Part shown: positions 15,425-24,734 of the stretch, piece after piece | Position numbering within the stretch: the first letter of the stretch is position 1 | Layout of the letters: each line of letters begins with the position of its first letter | Origin: Methylobacterium planeticum | GTDB lineage: Bacteria > Pseudomonadota > Alphaproteobacteria > Rhizobiales > Beijerinckiaceae | NCBI RefSeq assembly: GCF_008806345.1 | Contig: NZ_VZZJ01000007.1 | Coordinates: 1 to 64,000, forward strand | DNA: 64,000 nucleotides | Reading direction: 5' to 3' | Made by a program: the position numbers and the translations under genes | Notes under the pieces: model-generated | Seen by the model: only the letters and a program-made list of their open reading frames with translations | What the model was told of the DNA's origin: nothing | Database searches by the model: none

Positions 15425-16855
15425 TCACCGTGCGACCTCTTGAATATCCGGCAAACGCCACGTCTTGTCGAACAGCGGCCTGCCCGGGCCGTAGAGGCGG
15501 AACATCGCGAACCACTTGCCGTGCGGCGCGGTGTAGATCCAGTTGGCGTCGCCATCGGCTGGCGGCTTCGATCTGAAGTCAACGTTAATGGACCCGTCCG
15601 TGCTCTTCCTGAGCGAGGGATTGTAGGAGTCGAGCCCAACCCGCGGGGACTCGCGGATGAACCCAGCCGTCTCGACATTGTACACCGTGACTGCCCAAAA
15701 CTGCTGGGCAGGCACGTCCGCGGGGATGTGCAGCCGGTATGACCTGTCGCCGACGAGTGGGCCGCCCTTGGCGTCCGTGAAGCCCAAAAGGGAGAACGTC
15801 GCAGACCCGAGCTTCTCCGGCGGTGCGTAGGCGAGGTAGAAGATCAGTCCGCGCGCATCAATGCCGAGATATTCCGGCGTTTGGAACGAGAAGCCGGTCT
15901 TGGGCCCGAGCGTCTCAGGCAGCGTCCAATGCGATCCCGGCCACCAGCCTTCGCTGCGGCTCACGGCATTGATGAACCCCGTCTGCGCCCTGGCGACTGC
16001 TGTCCGGAGGGTCGTCTCTCTCCTGGCGTCGGGCTTGAACGGCTTGCCCTTCTCGATGCCGAGGGACAGCAACTGCCCCATGGCGACCAAGTCGCGGTCT
16101 TGGACCGGCTCCTCGCCGATCATGCGGACGAGATGGTCGTAGAACCTCGCATCGTAGGGGACGATGCCGTCGAAGAGCTTGCCCGCCATGTCGATGAAGC
16201 GCTGGTCGGGCGGAATCGTGGCTTCGATCAGCGGATAGAGGCGGAGCTTCCTGACCAGTTCAATGGCCTTCGCCATGTCGGCGTCGGACTGCGTCTGGGG
16301 GATGGCGCGGAACAAGGCGTAGCCGTTATAGGTCGCGGAGTGGATGGAAATGGTGCCGGCGGGTACCTCGCCCTCGAAGCCCGGCGGCAAGATCACATAC
16401 TTCCCGCCCTGGCCCTTATCGGCGCCCTGCGGCCCGACATCGGTGAGCGGTTTCTGCCAAGCATCCAGCATGGTGCCGAACAGGCCGGCGCCGACAGCCG
16501 CCGGGAAGTCGAGGACCACGGGGCCATCCTTGGTGTTGAAGTTGAAGTAGACGTAGAGCGACGAGGCGTTGGGTGTCGTCGTCTGATTCTGCCAGTCGGA
16601 CGGCTTCGACCAGAAGACGATGTCGCCGTACTTCGCCCCCGCATCCCGGAAGAAGGCTTGGCGCATCACGTCGAAGCTGACGATTGGCATGCCCCAGATG
16701 GCAGCCTCCACGGCACGGCCTCGGATGAGGCTGGGCTCCTCAGTTGCAACCGCAGGAGGTGCAGTTTGCTGGGGGACAGCCTCCTCAGCGCGTCCTAGAG
16801 TTGCGATCGAGAGAAGAAGCGAAGCTGCGAAAGCCGCCGGCCAGCGAGCACCCAT
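15425..16855 (-). CDS. Exported DUF1254/DUF1214 domain protein
   Basis: Predicted periplasmic protein of 476 residues. The start at 16855 (MGARWPAAFAASL) has GAGGAGGG just upstream and gives a clear Sec signal peptide ending near LGRAEE. The DUF1254 domain covers about residues 60-190 (AIWGMPIVSFDVMRQAF) and the DUF1214 domain about 340-460 (FWAVTVYNVETAGF, NWIYTAPHGKWFAMFRLYGP). The family is widespread in Gram-negative bacteria, looks like a b-sandwich protein, and has no agreed function. It stands alone, with spacers of more than 250 bases on each side. Confidence 0.88.
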   Translation of the reverse strand: MGARWPAAFAASLLLSIATLGRAEEAVPQQTAPPAVATEEPSLIRGRAVEAAIWGMPIVSFDVMRQAFFRDAGAKYGDIVFWSKPSDWQNQTTTPNASSLYVYFNFNTKDGPVVLDFPAAVGAGLFGTMLDAWQKPLTDVGPQGADKGQGGKYVILPPGFEGEVPAGTISIHSATYNGYALFRAIPQTQSDADMAKAIELVRKLRLYPLIEATIPPDQRFIDMAGKLFDGIVPYDARFYDHLVRMIGEEPVQDRDLVAMGQLLSLGIEKGKPFKPDARRETTLRTAVARAQTGFINAVSRSEGWWPGSHWTLPETLGPKTGFSFQTPEYLGIDARGLIFYLAYAPPEKLGSATFSLLGFTDAKGGPLVGDRSYRLHIPADVPAQQFWAVTVYNVETAGFIRESPRVGLDSYNPSLRKSTDGSINVDFRSKPPADGDANWIYTAPHGKWFAMFRLYGPGRPLFDKTWRLPDIQEVAR

Positions 16856-17107
16856 CGCGCCCTCCTCAACAGAGTCTCTCGCGTCGGAGCTTACCGGAAT
16901 GGTCCTGGCCGAGACGCCGTCGGTACGGTCCGCACGCATGCCCGGAGCTGTCTATCTCGGCATATCGGCGTGCCAATCGGGCTGCTCCAGCGAAACATTG
17001 CAGGCGTCATTCGGCTGCTGCGGCGTTCGCTGACTCGGCGTTAGAGAGTATCCCCGTCGCCCCGTCCCGAATGCGTCGGAGATTGGCCGGACAGTTTTTA
17101 CACAGGC

Positions 17108-17701
17108 TCACACTGGCGGCTTGGCCTGTGCGGCACTCTCGCGCCGCCCAAACAGCATTGCCTTGATCCGGCCGGGCCCAAGTTCCCGGCTGATGTGGCG
17201 GAACCCGAAGAACGGGATCAGCGCGACGAACAGGATCAGCGCGACGCAGAAAAGTCCCTGCATGCCACCGCCGCCGATCGAGGGCACGCTCGCCGCCAGC
17301 GTCTCGCCCGCGATCAAACCACCGATCGTATGTTCCAAGATATGCACGGCGATGAACAAAGTAGCGAGAATGAAGGCTTCCAGCACGATCTGATAGATCA
17401 GCGGTCGAGCCTGGAAGCGGTGACCGAGCTTCAGATCCTCGGCAACTAGCATCACCTTCGCCAGCACCAACGCGTTGACCAGCGCAAACCCATGGAACAC
17501 GAAGCGGATGCCGTGCTGTCTCAGCACGATGTCCTCATGCAGGGCGAATAGCCCGAAGAGCACCCAGAGGTAGACAAACATGACCAGGAAGCGCCGGAAC
17601 TCGTTGACGGCGACCTCCTCCAGCCTGCGCAGGCGATCTGCCCCTTGGCCGCGACCGTCCCCGGCGATCACGCCCTGTGGTGATGTGGGATCAACGACCA
17701 T
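17108..17701 (-). CDS. Integral membrane protein, unknown function
   Basis: A 197-residue protein with four hydrophobic segments (about 36-56, 66-84, 101-122 and 146-166), a soluble N-terminal part of 30 residues and a basic C-terminal tail. The ATG at 17701 has GGAGGAG about 10 bases upstream. Conserved-looking residues are HEDI after helix 1 and HILEHTIGG after helix 3, the latter possibly metal binding. No family recognised. Next to the DUF1254 gene but separated by 250 bases. Confidence 0.75.
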   Translation of the reverse strand: MVVDPTSPQGVIAGDGRGQGADRLRRLEEVAVNEFRRFLVMFVYLWVLFGLFALHEDIVLRQHGIRFVFHGFALVNALVLAKVMLVAEDLKLGHRFQARPLIYQIVLEAFILATLFIAVHILEHTIGGLIAGETLAASVPSIGGGGMQGLFCVALILFVALIPFFGFRHISRELGPGRIKAMLFGRRESAAQAKPPV

Positions 17702-17947
17702 GGTTCCAACGCTCCTCCGCCATTTGCTCCAAGGCCTCGGCCAGGATCGGCGCGCCGAGCCTGGCGCTGTGGATTGCCATCAGAACCACCAGCGTCAGGG
17801 CCTCATCGCGACTTACCCGGTCGATCGACGACACGCGCGGACTGAATGTTTTCTACTCGATGTGTGTCCACTTAGCCAAGTATAAAGCGCGAAGAGTGTC
17901 TAAGGTGCAAAATCTCCGTTAGTTCGACCCGTACCGAGGAGGCGGAG

Positions 17948-18240
17948 ATGATCAGTTCATGGACACGCGGCGGCGTGGTGACCATTGCCCTTCTCCTTGC
18001 GACATTCGGAGGAGTCGCACAGGCGGATCCCAGCGTCCGCATCGCTCAAGGCATGGTCACGATCCCCCCGATACGCAGATGAACCGCTTGGAGCGTGACT
18101 CGATCACCACGCCCCCGCTCGATGTGAGCGAAGGCGCACAGCGAGCCAGCCAAGGAGCTAAGATCCGGCAGGTGGATCGGCGTGATCACAGCATCGATCA
18201 GAGGCTCCTGAGGCACGATGGCGTCTGCGACGACTGCTGA
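17948..18240 (+). pseudogene. Small exported protein, split by a frameshift at a C6 run
   Basis: An excellent ribosome site (GAGGAGG) precedes an ATG at 17948 that opens a 44-residue frame with a clear signal peptide ending VAQA-DPS and stopping at 18082. A second frame starting with the ATG at 18079 overlaps that stop (ATGA) and runs to 18240, ending GVCDDC. The run of six C at 18063-18068 lies just before the junction: one extra C, or a -1 ribosomal slip there, would join both parts into a 97-residue exported protein. Either this is a recent pseudogene or sequencing error, two coupled small genes, or a programmed frameshift. The mature sequence matches no family I know. Confidence 0.55.
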
Positions 18241-18338
18241 AAGACCGGCCGTCGGGGGCGATCCTGGCTCAAACGAGCCACCGCCGGCCCTAGAGGGGCC
18301 GCGAGCATCACGGGGGCCGAAGTGCCAGGAGCGCGGAG

Positions 18339-19760
18339 ATGTTGCGAGACATGGACACTACAGGTTCCGGCTCGGAGAAGGGTCGCCCGGAAAGTCCCGA
18401 TGTCCGACTGCCCCGGCGCCGGCGATGGGGACGCCTCCTGATCATTGTGGGGGTGCTGCTCCTCGCTGCTGGAGGGTTCACGCTCGCTCACTTCTGGTCG
18501 CCGCATGCCGAGTTGCGCGTGACAACTGGACCGCAGGGCGGTGCTGCGCAGCGGTTCATGGCAGCCTTCGTCTCGGTGTCCGCAATCCAGCATCCACGGG
18601 TTCACCTGGAACTCGTGCAGGTTCCTGACCTCGCCGCGAGCGCGAAGGCCTTGGAAGACGGCCGGACCGATCTGGCCATCGTGCGCAGCGATGCAGCGGC
18701 GCCGGCAAATGGGCAGACCATCGTGCTCCTGCGCCGGGACGTGGTGGCCTTAGTCCTGCCGCCCCACAGCAAGATCAGTTCGGTCGCGAGTTTGGCGGGC
18801 AAGACCGTCGGGATCGTGGCCGGGCCGTTGCAGGCCAACAATGCCCAGGCGCTCGACACGCTCCTGAGCTTCTTCGACATCCCGGCGAAGGACGTCAGTC
18901 GGGTCTTTCTGCCCGTGGCGGAACTCGGGCAGGCCGTCCAGCAGAAGAAGGTCGCGGCGGTGCTCGCGATCGGTCCGATGGCGCCGGGCGAGGTGGTCGA
19001 TGTCGTGGCCGCCATCGCGCGCGCGACGAAGGGTACTCCCGGCATCCTGGGCCTCGATGAGGCAGAGACCTTTGCCAAGCGCTTCCCCGGCTTCGAGTCC
19101 ATCGACGTTCCTGTCGGCGCCTTCCGGGCCAGGCCCGCCACGCCCAGCGACACCGTCACGACACTTGCCGTCACCTATCGCTTCGCCGCTTCGGAGCTGA
19201 TGACGAACGTCGTGGCGGCCGCCATCGCGCGCTCAATCCTGACCACGAAGGCCAAGCTGATGGCCGCGACGCCCCTCGCCAACCAGATCGAGGCCCCCGA
19301 TCCTGACGACAAAAGCCCCATTCTCCCGGTTCACCCTGGTGTGGCAGCCTACCTTAGCGGCGGCGACCAGAGCTTCCTCGACCAGTTCCAGAAATACTTC
19401 TACGTCGTCGGTATCGGCATCAGCGTCGCAGGATCCCTGTTCGCCCTGGTTTCGAGCTACTGGAGCCGGCGGAGGTCGGATGAGGATTGGCGGCCGATCA
19501 AGAGGCTCGTCGAGATCGCGGCTGAGGCGCCCGGCGTCGAGCGATTGGCGTTGGACGCGCTCGAGCACGATACCCAGGCGATCGCTTCATCCGTGCTCGG
19601 CAGACAGGGTGGGGCTGTCGGCGGCGAGCGGTTGGCGGCGTTCTCGACGGCACTTGCGCATGCAAGGCATGCCCTCGACGCCCGACGGTCAGCTCTCGGT
19701 CCGCAGATGGGGCCGAGCACAGGACCGAAGCCCGCGTCGACCCTTGTCGCGGCCCGGTGA
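18339..19760 (+). CDS. TAXI family TRAP-type solute-binding protein, membrane-anchored
   Basis: A 473-residue protein whose central part (about 55-320) is a TAXI-type substrate-binding domain: LRVTTGPQGGAAQRFM near the start, then DLAIVRSD and SLAGKTVGIVAGPLQA. Unlike a free periplasmic binding protein it has an N-terminal membrane anchor (about 33-52) preceded by an Arg-rich stretch and a second membrane segment (about 352-374) followed by a cytoplasmic helical tail of about 95 residues. No TRAP permease subunit (fused DctQM) is present nearby. It therefore may act as a ligand sensor or as an orphan receptor for another transporter. ATG at 18339 with CAGGAG upstream; an alternative ATG is at 18351. 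Confidence 0.83.
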   Translation: MLRDMDTTGSGSEKGRPESPDVRLPRRRRWGRLLIIVGVLLLAAGGFTLAHFWSPHAELRVTTGPQGGAAQRFMAAFVSVSAIQHPRVHLELVQVPDLAASAKALEDGRTDLAIVRSDAAAPANGQTIVLLRRDVVALVLPPHSKISSVASLAGKTVGIVAGPLQANNAQALDTLLSFFDIPAKDVSRVFLPVAELGQAVQQKKVAAVLAIGPMAPGEVVDVVAAIARATKGTPGILGLDEAETFAKRFPGFESIDVPVGAFRARPATPSDTVTTLAVTYRFAASELMTNVVAAAIARSILTTKAKLMAATPLANQIEAPDPDDKSPILPVHPGVAAYLSGGDQSFLDQFQKYFYVVGIGISVAGSLFALVSSYWSRRRSDEDWRPIKRLVEIAAEAPGVERLALDALEHDTQAIASSVLGRQGGAVGGERLAAFSTALAHARHALDARRSALGPQMGPSTGPKPASTLVAAR

Positions 19761-20129
19761 GGCAGCGGCCATACCCGTCAGGCAGGTATCTGATTGTCGT
19801 GACGGCTCAGGTAGTTCCAAGAGGGCTTGCTCCAGCGGAACGTTCCAGGCAATCGAGAACCTGTTCCAAGAGCGTGGGTTCGTGGTCCGGACCGATGGTT
19901 CTTCGCACGTCCAAGACCCTAATGGACCGATCATGCGGCTCATGCAGGGCTGACAATGTCCGTTGGGGTATACCGATCCGAGACAGCGCGTGAGACACTT
20001 TTGGCGTCCCGACAGGGTCGGTTCCGGTTTTCGAGACACGGTCTAGAGTGAGTCCACAGCCTACAGAGACGGCACGGAACCTGTAGCATCGAAGCGCCGA
20101 ACACGGCGCCACTGCCAAAATCTGAGCCC
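19761..20129. other. Spacer between convergent genes, possible gene remnant
   Basis: No intact gene. A short frame ending at 19953 (...AIENLFQERGFVVRTDG...) resembles the C-terminal end of small XRE-type regulators and may be a remnant; this is a weak call. Three TGTCTC elements occur on the minus strand between about 19985 and 20040. The small YbdD/YjiX gene that often follows cstA is absent. Confidence 0.35.
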
Positions 20130-22196
20130 TTATTCGGCCGGGACTGCTAGGGAATCAGCGGGGCTCTCGTGAGCCGTCCAGCCGCCGGACCGGTAAGCCC
20201 TGATGCAGGCTTGGATGCCATAGTAGAGGATGCTGATCTCCACGAGGACGAAAAGGCATGCGAGTGCGGCATCGATGCGATCGTTGAAGACGATCTGACT
20301 CATCTGACTCGCATCTTTTGCCGGAGCGAGCACCTGTGCCTGCGCCAATGCCGTCGAATAGCGACTGGCGTGCGAGAGGAAGCCAATAAAGGGATCGGGA
20401 TGGAAGACTTTTTGTAGGCCCGCCGTCAGGGTACAGATCGCAAGCCAGACTGTCGGGACGATGGTGACCCAGGCATAACGCTCGCGCTTCATCTTGAAGA
20501 TCACGACCGTGCAGAGCGTCAGGGCGACCGCTGCGAGCATCTGATTTGAGATGCCGAAGAGCGGCCACAAGGTGTTCACGCCACCCAGCGGGTCGGTCAC
20601 ACCCTGGTAGAGGAAATAGCCCCAGGCACTGACGCACAGTGCGGTTGCCACGATGCTCGATCCCCATGATGCCGTGTTGGCGAGCCCCGGTGCAAAGATG
20701 CCCAGCAGATCCTGAAGCATGAAGCGTCCCGCCCGCGTACCCGCGTCCACGGCGGTGAGGATGAACAAAGCCTCGAACAGGATGGCGAAGTGATACCAGA
20801 ACGCCATCATCGCCTTGCCGCCAATGGCGGACGAGAAGATCTGCGCCATGCCAACAGCAAGCGTCGGCGCGCCGCCAGCGCGCGAGATCACGGTGTGCTC
20901 GCCGACATCCTTTGCGGTCTGGTCAATCTGCTCAGGCGTAATCGCGAAGCCCCAGTCCGTGACTTTTGCGGCGGCGCTCGCCGACGTCGTGCCGATCTGG
21001 GCAGACGGCGAGTTCATGGTGAAGTAGATGCCGGGCTCGATGATGCTGGCCGAGACCAGGGCCATGATGGCGACGAACGACTCCATCAGCATGCCGCCGT
21101 AACCGATGAAGCGAGCATTGGCCTCATTGTCGATCAGCTTCGGCGTCGTCCCCGATGCGATCAGGGCATGGAAGCCTGACACCGCCCCACATGCAATGGT
21201 GATGAACAGGAACGGGAACAGCGCGCCCGACCAGACCGGACCGGTGCCGTCCACGAACCGCGTCACCGACGGCATCTTGAGGTCGGGTGCGACGAACAGG
21301 ATTCCGAGCGCGAGCGCTGAGATTGCCCCGATTTTGAGGAACGTCGAGAGATAGTCACGCGGCGCCAGGAGCAGCCACACCGGCAAGATCGAAGCGACGA
21401 AGCCGTAGCCGATCAAGAGCCAGCAGAACTGCGTGCCGGTGTAGGTGAAGTAGGGCGACCATGTCGGGCTCTCGGCGATGTTCTGGCCGAAAACGATCGC
21501 CAGCATCAGCAAGACGAACCCGATGATTGACACCTCGCCGATTGCGCCAGGACGAATGTAGCGGGTGTAAAGTCCCATGAAAATGGCGATCGGGATCGTC
21601 GCCGCGACGGTGAAGGTCCCCCAGGGACTTTCGGCCAGCGCCTTGACAACGATCAGCGCGAGCACGGCCAGAATAATGACCATGATCATGAAGGTACCAA
21701 ACAGCGCAATGACGCCCGGCACCGGCCCGAGTTCGCCGCGGATCAACTCGCCGAGTGAGCGCCCGTCGCGACGCATCGAGACGAACAGGACCATGGAGTC
21801 TTGTACTGACCCAGCGAGCACGACACCGGCCAAGATCCACATCGTGCCCGGGAGGTAGCCCATCTGCGCAGCGAGCACCGGCCCGACCAGCGGCCCCGCT
21901 CCGGCGATGGCTGCGAAGTGGTGGCCGAACAGAACATACTTGTTGGTGGGGACGTAATCGAGCCCGTCATTGTGGCGCACGGCGGGCGTGGGCCGGGCCG
22001 GGTCCAGGCGCATCACCTTCCCGGCGATGAAGAGCGAGTAGTAGCGATAGGCGAGCAGATAGACCGCAATCGCTGCGACCACGATCCAAAGGGCGTTGAT
22101 GTGCTCGCCTCGATTGGTCGCAACGATTGCCAACGCGACCGCCCCGAGCGTACCGATGAGAACCCAGGGGCCATGAGATCGAATGGTGGCCGTCAT
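20130..22196 (-). CDS. cstA: CstA family pyruvate/peptide transporter
   Basis: Carbon starvation protein A family carrier, 688 residues, about the size of E. coli CstA and BtsT, which take up pyruvate and possibly peptides. The ATG at 22196 has GAGAGGGAG upstream; a longer frame exists but is not supported. Around 16-18 hydrophobic segments are visible, along with the CstA signatures NRGEHINALW, DYVPTNKYVLFGHHFAAIAGAGP and the C-terminal TDPLGGVNTLWPLFGISNQMLA. Downstream of phaC on the same strand with 205 bases between them. With pyruvate dehydrogenase and malic enzyme on the other side of phaC, pyruvate is the likely substrate. Confidence 0.9.
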   Translation of the reverse strand: MTATIRSHGPWVLIGTLGAVALAIVATNRGEHINALWIVVAAIAVYLLAYRYYSLFIAGKVMRLDPARPTPAVRHNDGLDYVPTNKYVLFGHHFAAIAGAGPLVGPVLAAQMGYLPGTMWILAGVVLAGSVQDSMVLFVSMRRDGRSLGELIRGELGPVPGVIALFGTFMIMVIILAVLALIVVKALAESPWGTFTVAATIPIAIFMGLYTRYIRPGAIGEVSIIGFVLLMLAIVFGQNIAESPTWSPYFTYTGTQFCWLLIGYGFVASILPVWLLLAPRDYLSTFLKIGAISALALGILFVAPDLKMPSVTRFVDGTGPVWSGALFPFLFITIACGAVSGFHALIASGTTPKLIDNEANARFIGYGGMLMESFVAIMALVSASIIEPGIYFTMNSPSAQIGTTSASAAAKVTDWGFAITPEQIDQTAKDVGEHTVISRAGGAPTLAVGMAQIFSSAIGGKAMMAFWYHFAILFEALFILTAVDAGTRAGRFMLQDLLGIFAPGLANTASWGSSIVATALCVSAWGYFLYQGVTDPLGGVNTLWPLFGISNQMLAAVALTLCTVVIFKMKRERYAWVTIVPTVWLAICTLTAGLQKVFHPDPFIGFLSHASRYSTALAQAQVLAPAKDASQMSQIVFNDRIDAALACLFVLVEISILYYGIQACIRAYRSGGWTAHESPADSLAVPAE

Positions 22197-22271
22197 GGCG
22201 GACTCCCTCTCTGCTTGAGTTGACCCGTTAGCGATGCCGTATTCTGAATCTATCACCGAAACACTCGGGAG

Positions 22272-22382
22272 CTATTTGCGCCCGGCGTCACCCCGGGAGC
22301 GCCTATGAAACGACGACCGGACAGAAGAGCGGAGCGATAGGGCCTGTCGGCCATCGTTGATGCGCTTCAGATCGGCTCTCAT
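22272..22382 (-). CDS. Possible 36-residue basic protein between phaC and cstA
   Basis: The ATG at 22382 lies 20 bases after the phaC stop and has GGAAGG 6-8 bases upstream; the frame reads 36 residues, strongly basic (MRADLKRINDGRQALSL...). No homologue recognised, and a spurious frame cannot be excluded at this length. Confidence 0.3.
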   Translation of the reverse strand: MRADLKRINDGRQALSLRSSVRSSFHRRSRGDAGRK

Positions 22383-22401
22383 GTTAACGCCTTCCGTGTT
22401 C

Positions 22402-24378
22402 CTACGTCTCCAGAACGTATGTGCCCGGTGCATCCGCCAGCGGCGGGTGCTGCGCGCTGCCCAAAGGCGGTGGCGCGCTCGTCGAACCGCCCCGGTCGGA
22501 GAGCCAAGCCGACCAGTCCGGCCACCAGCTGCCCTCGTGCTTCGTCGCGCTCTGCCGCCACTTCTCTGGACTGCTCGCCGCTCCGTTGCTGCCCTCTCGG
22601 GTCCAAAAAGCTCCTTTGCCGCCCGGAGGATTGATGATGCCCGCGACATGACCGCTCGAGGCGAGCACGTACCGCACCTCTCCGCCGAACAGTTGCGTGA
22701 TGCGCCAAGCCGACTCCCAGGGCACGATATGGTCCTTCTCGCAGCCGACCGCATAGGTGTCCTGGCGGATGCGACCGAGGTCGATCGCCTCGTCCTTGAG
22801 CATGATCTTGCACGGCTTGATGAGGTTGTTCTCAACATAAGTGTTGCGAAGGTACCAGCTGTGCGCAGCCCGCGTCATGCGCGTGCCGTCGCTGTTCCAG
22901 TACAAAAGATCGAACGCGGGAGCCTTGTTGCCCAGCAGGTAGTTGTTGACCACGTTGGCCCAGATCAGATCGTTCGACCGCAGCAGGCTGAACATGTTGC
23001 CCATTTCGCGGCTGTCGAGATAGCCGCGCTCCATCATCTGCTGCTCAACGAGGTTGATGGTTGGCTCATCCATGAACACCACCGTGTCGCCGACCCGCGA
23101 GAAGTCCTGCGGCGAGACGTTGAAGCTTGCGGAGCTGAACCGCTCGTCGCCCTTGGCCGCCAGTGTGGCGAGGGTGAGCGTCAGGAGCACACCCCCGATG
23201 CAGTAGCCCATCGCGTTGACGCTTGGGCTACCGGTGATCTCGCGCACGACGTCGCTGGCTTCCAGCGGACCAAGGTCCATGTAGTCTTCAATACCGATGT
23301 CATCCATCGTGGCATCGGGGTTCTTCCAGGAGATCACGAACACCGTGAAGCCCTGGCCAACCAAGTAACGAATCATGCTGTTATTGGGTTGCATGTCGAG
23401 GATGTAGTACTTGTTGATCCATGGCGGCAGGATGAGCAGCGGGATCTGATAAACCTGCTCCGTCGTGGGTGTGTACTGAATCAGCTCCGTCAGCTTGTTG
23501 CGGTGGACGACCTTGCCGGGCGTGAGTGCGAGGTTGCGCCCTGGTGCAAAAGCCTGCGCATCGACCATGCTGAGGCGCCCGGCTTTCAGATCATCGAGTA
23601 AGTTGCGGGCCCCGTCTGCGAGACTGGCGCCCCCGGTCTCGACGGCCTTGCGCAGAGCTACAGGGTTCGACATCAACATCAAAGAGGGGCTCATCGCATC
23701 CACGAACTGGCGCAGATGGAAGTTGAGGCGCTGGCGCTCAGCCTCATCCATATCGGCCGCGTCACCCTGCTCCAGCAGCCAATCCGAGGCGAGAAGATAT
23801 AGTTGCTTGAGCGTCACGTAGGCGGGGTTGGTCCGCCACTCCGGTGCAGCAAAGCGCTTGTCGGTTGAACGAGCGGCCGGTTGGCTGACGGCAGACAAAC
23901 CGAACAGGCTGAGCCAGCGCTGTCCTGCCTCCTGCCAGGCCTCGAAATATGAGCGCCACAGGCCCTGGTTGAACTCGACCAGCGACATGGCCGCCTTCGG
24001 CTTCCCGGCGGAGCGCAGCCAGACCGTTCGCAGGGCCCACGCGATGCTGGCCCAATCGATGGGTACGACCTCACGAAGCGGGTTCGCGTTCCAGATCTCA
24101 TCGAGGGAGCGGAGCAGCGGATCGCTCGCCAGGCTCTTGCCGAGTTGGTCGGCGCTCGCAGGAAGGCCGGGGAGGCTGAGCGTGCCGGGCATGGTCTGCC
24201 ATTGCGCCCAGCCGAGATTCTGTGCGGCTTGGGGCGCGGCGGAAAACTGCCCCATCCAGGCGGTCCACATGCCCAGCATCTGATCCGGACTCTGCGGACT
24301 GATGGCGCTCGGCGTCGCCTGCTCCCCTTTGCTCTGACCCGACTGCGCTGGACCTCCACCTGTGTTCTGATCCGACAT
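22402..24378 (-). CDS. phaC: Class I poly(3-hydroxyalkanoate) synthase
   Basis: Polymerises 3-hydroxyacyl-CoA into polyhydroxyalkanoate at the granule surface. 658 residues, longer than the typical 560-600 because of a Gln/Ser-rich N-terminus and a C-terminal extension rich in Ser, Pro and Gly. The lipase-like box is AMGYCIGG with catalytic Cys393; the triad is completed by Asp in GCEKDHIVPW and His in SSGHVAGI, and the downstream NPPGGKGAFW is typical of class I. No phaA, phaB, phasin or phaR is adjacent. Divergent from aceE, so acetyl-CoA supply and polymer formation could be co-regulated from the 356-base region between them. This may be a second, accessory synthase. Confidence 0.93.
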   Translation of the reverse strand: MSDQNTGGGPAQSGQSKGEQATPSAISPQSPDQMLGMWTAWMGQFSAAPQAAQNLGWAQWQTMPGTLSLPGLPASADQLGKSLASDPLLRSLDEIWNANPLREVVPIDWASIAWALRTVWLRSAGKPKAAMSLVEFNQGLWRSYFEAWQEAGQRWLSLFGLSAVSQPAARSTDKRFAAPEWRTNPAYVTLKQLYLLASDWLLEQGDAADMDEAERQRLNFHLRQFVDAMSPSLMLMSNPVALRKAVETGGASLADGARNLLDDLKAGRLSMVDAQAFAPGRNLALTPGKVVHRNKLTELIQYTPTTEQVYQIPLLILPPWINKYYILDMQPNNSMIRYLVGQGFTVFVISWKNPDATMDDIGIEDYMDLGPLEASDVVREITGSPSVNAMGYCIGGVLLTLTLATLAAKGDERFSSASFNVSPQDFSRVGDTVVFMDEPTINLVEQQMMERGYLDSREMGNMFSLLRSNDLIWANVVNNYLLGNKAPAFDLLYWNSDGTRMTRAAHSWYLRNTYVENNLIKPCKIMLKDEAIDLGRIRQDTYAVGCEKDHIVPWESAWRITQLFGGEVRYVLASSGHVAGIINPPGGKGAFWTREGSNGAASSPEKWRQSATKHEGSWWPDWSAWLSDRGGSTSAPPPLGSAQHPPLADAPGTYVLET

Positions 24379-24734
24379 GGCGTTCCTCCCGAGCCGTTAT
24401 TTGCGGAAGCGGCGGCTTCGACGGCCGGACAGGGAGGCCTGCCGTCACAGCGGAGCATCCCGCAGTGCTTGATCAGCACAATTCTGATCTGAGCAAATTC
24501 GATCCGATCGGCGATCCAACCCAGGCGGGGTCGGCGGTACGTCGCGACGAAACTCTCCGAAACCGTCCGGCTGCGAACCGTCTTGGGCTCTCCCAGGGGC
24601 TCAAATAATCCCGGCACTTGGCGCCGTCGGCTGACAGTCTGCGGCGAGTGTCAGCAGCTTGGGTGGGCGCAAATCGAACCAAGGCAATCTTCGACCTAAC
24701 CTGCTCGATCGAAGCGGGCGTCAGGGAGGATGAC
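24379..24734. promoter_or_regulatory. Divergent phaC/aceE control region
   Basis: No gene seen. Two inverted repeats could be operators: GTGCT-N5-AGCAC at 24465-24479 (nearer phaC) and CTGACA-N12-TGTCAG at 24631-24654 (80 bases before the aceE start). No clear -35/-10 pair was recognised. The ribosome site of aceE (GGGAGG) is at 24724-24729. Confidence 0.45.

Noticed and set aside
20130..20160. YbdD/YjiX-type small gene expected next to cstA
   Set aside because: The downstream minus-strand frame has no likeness to that family.
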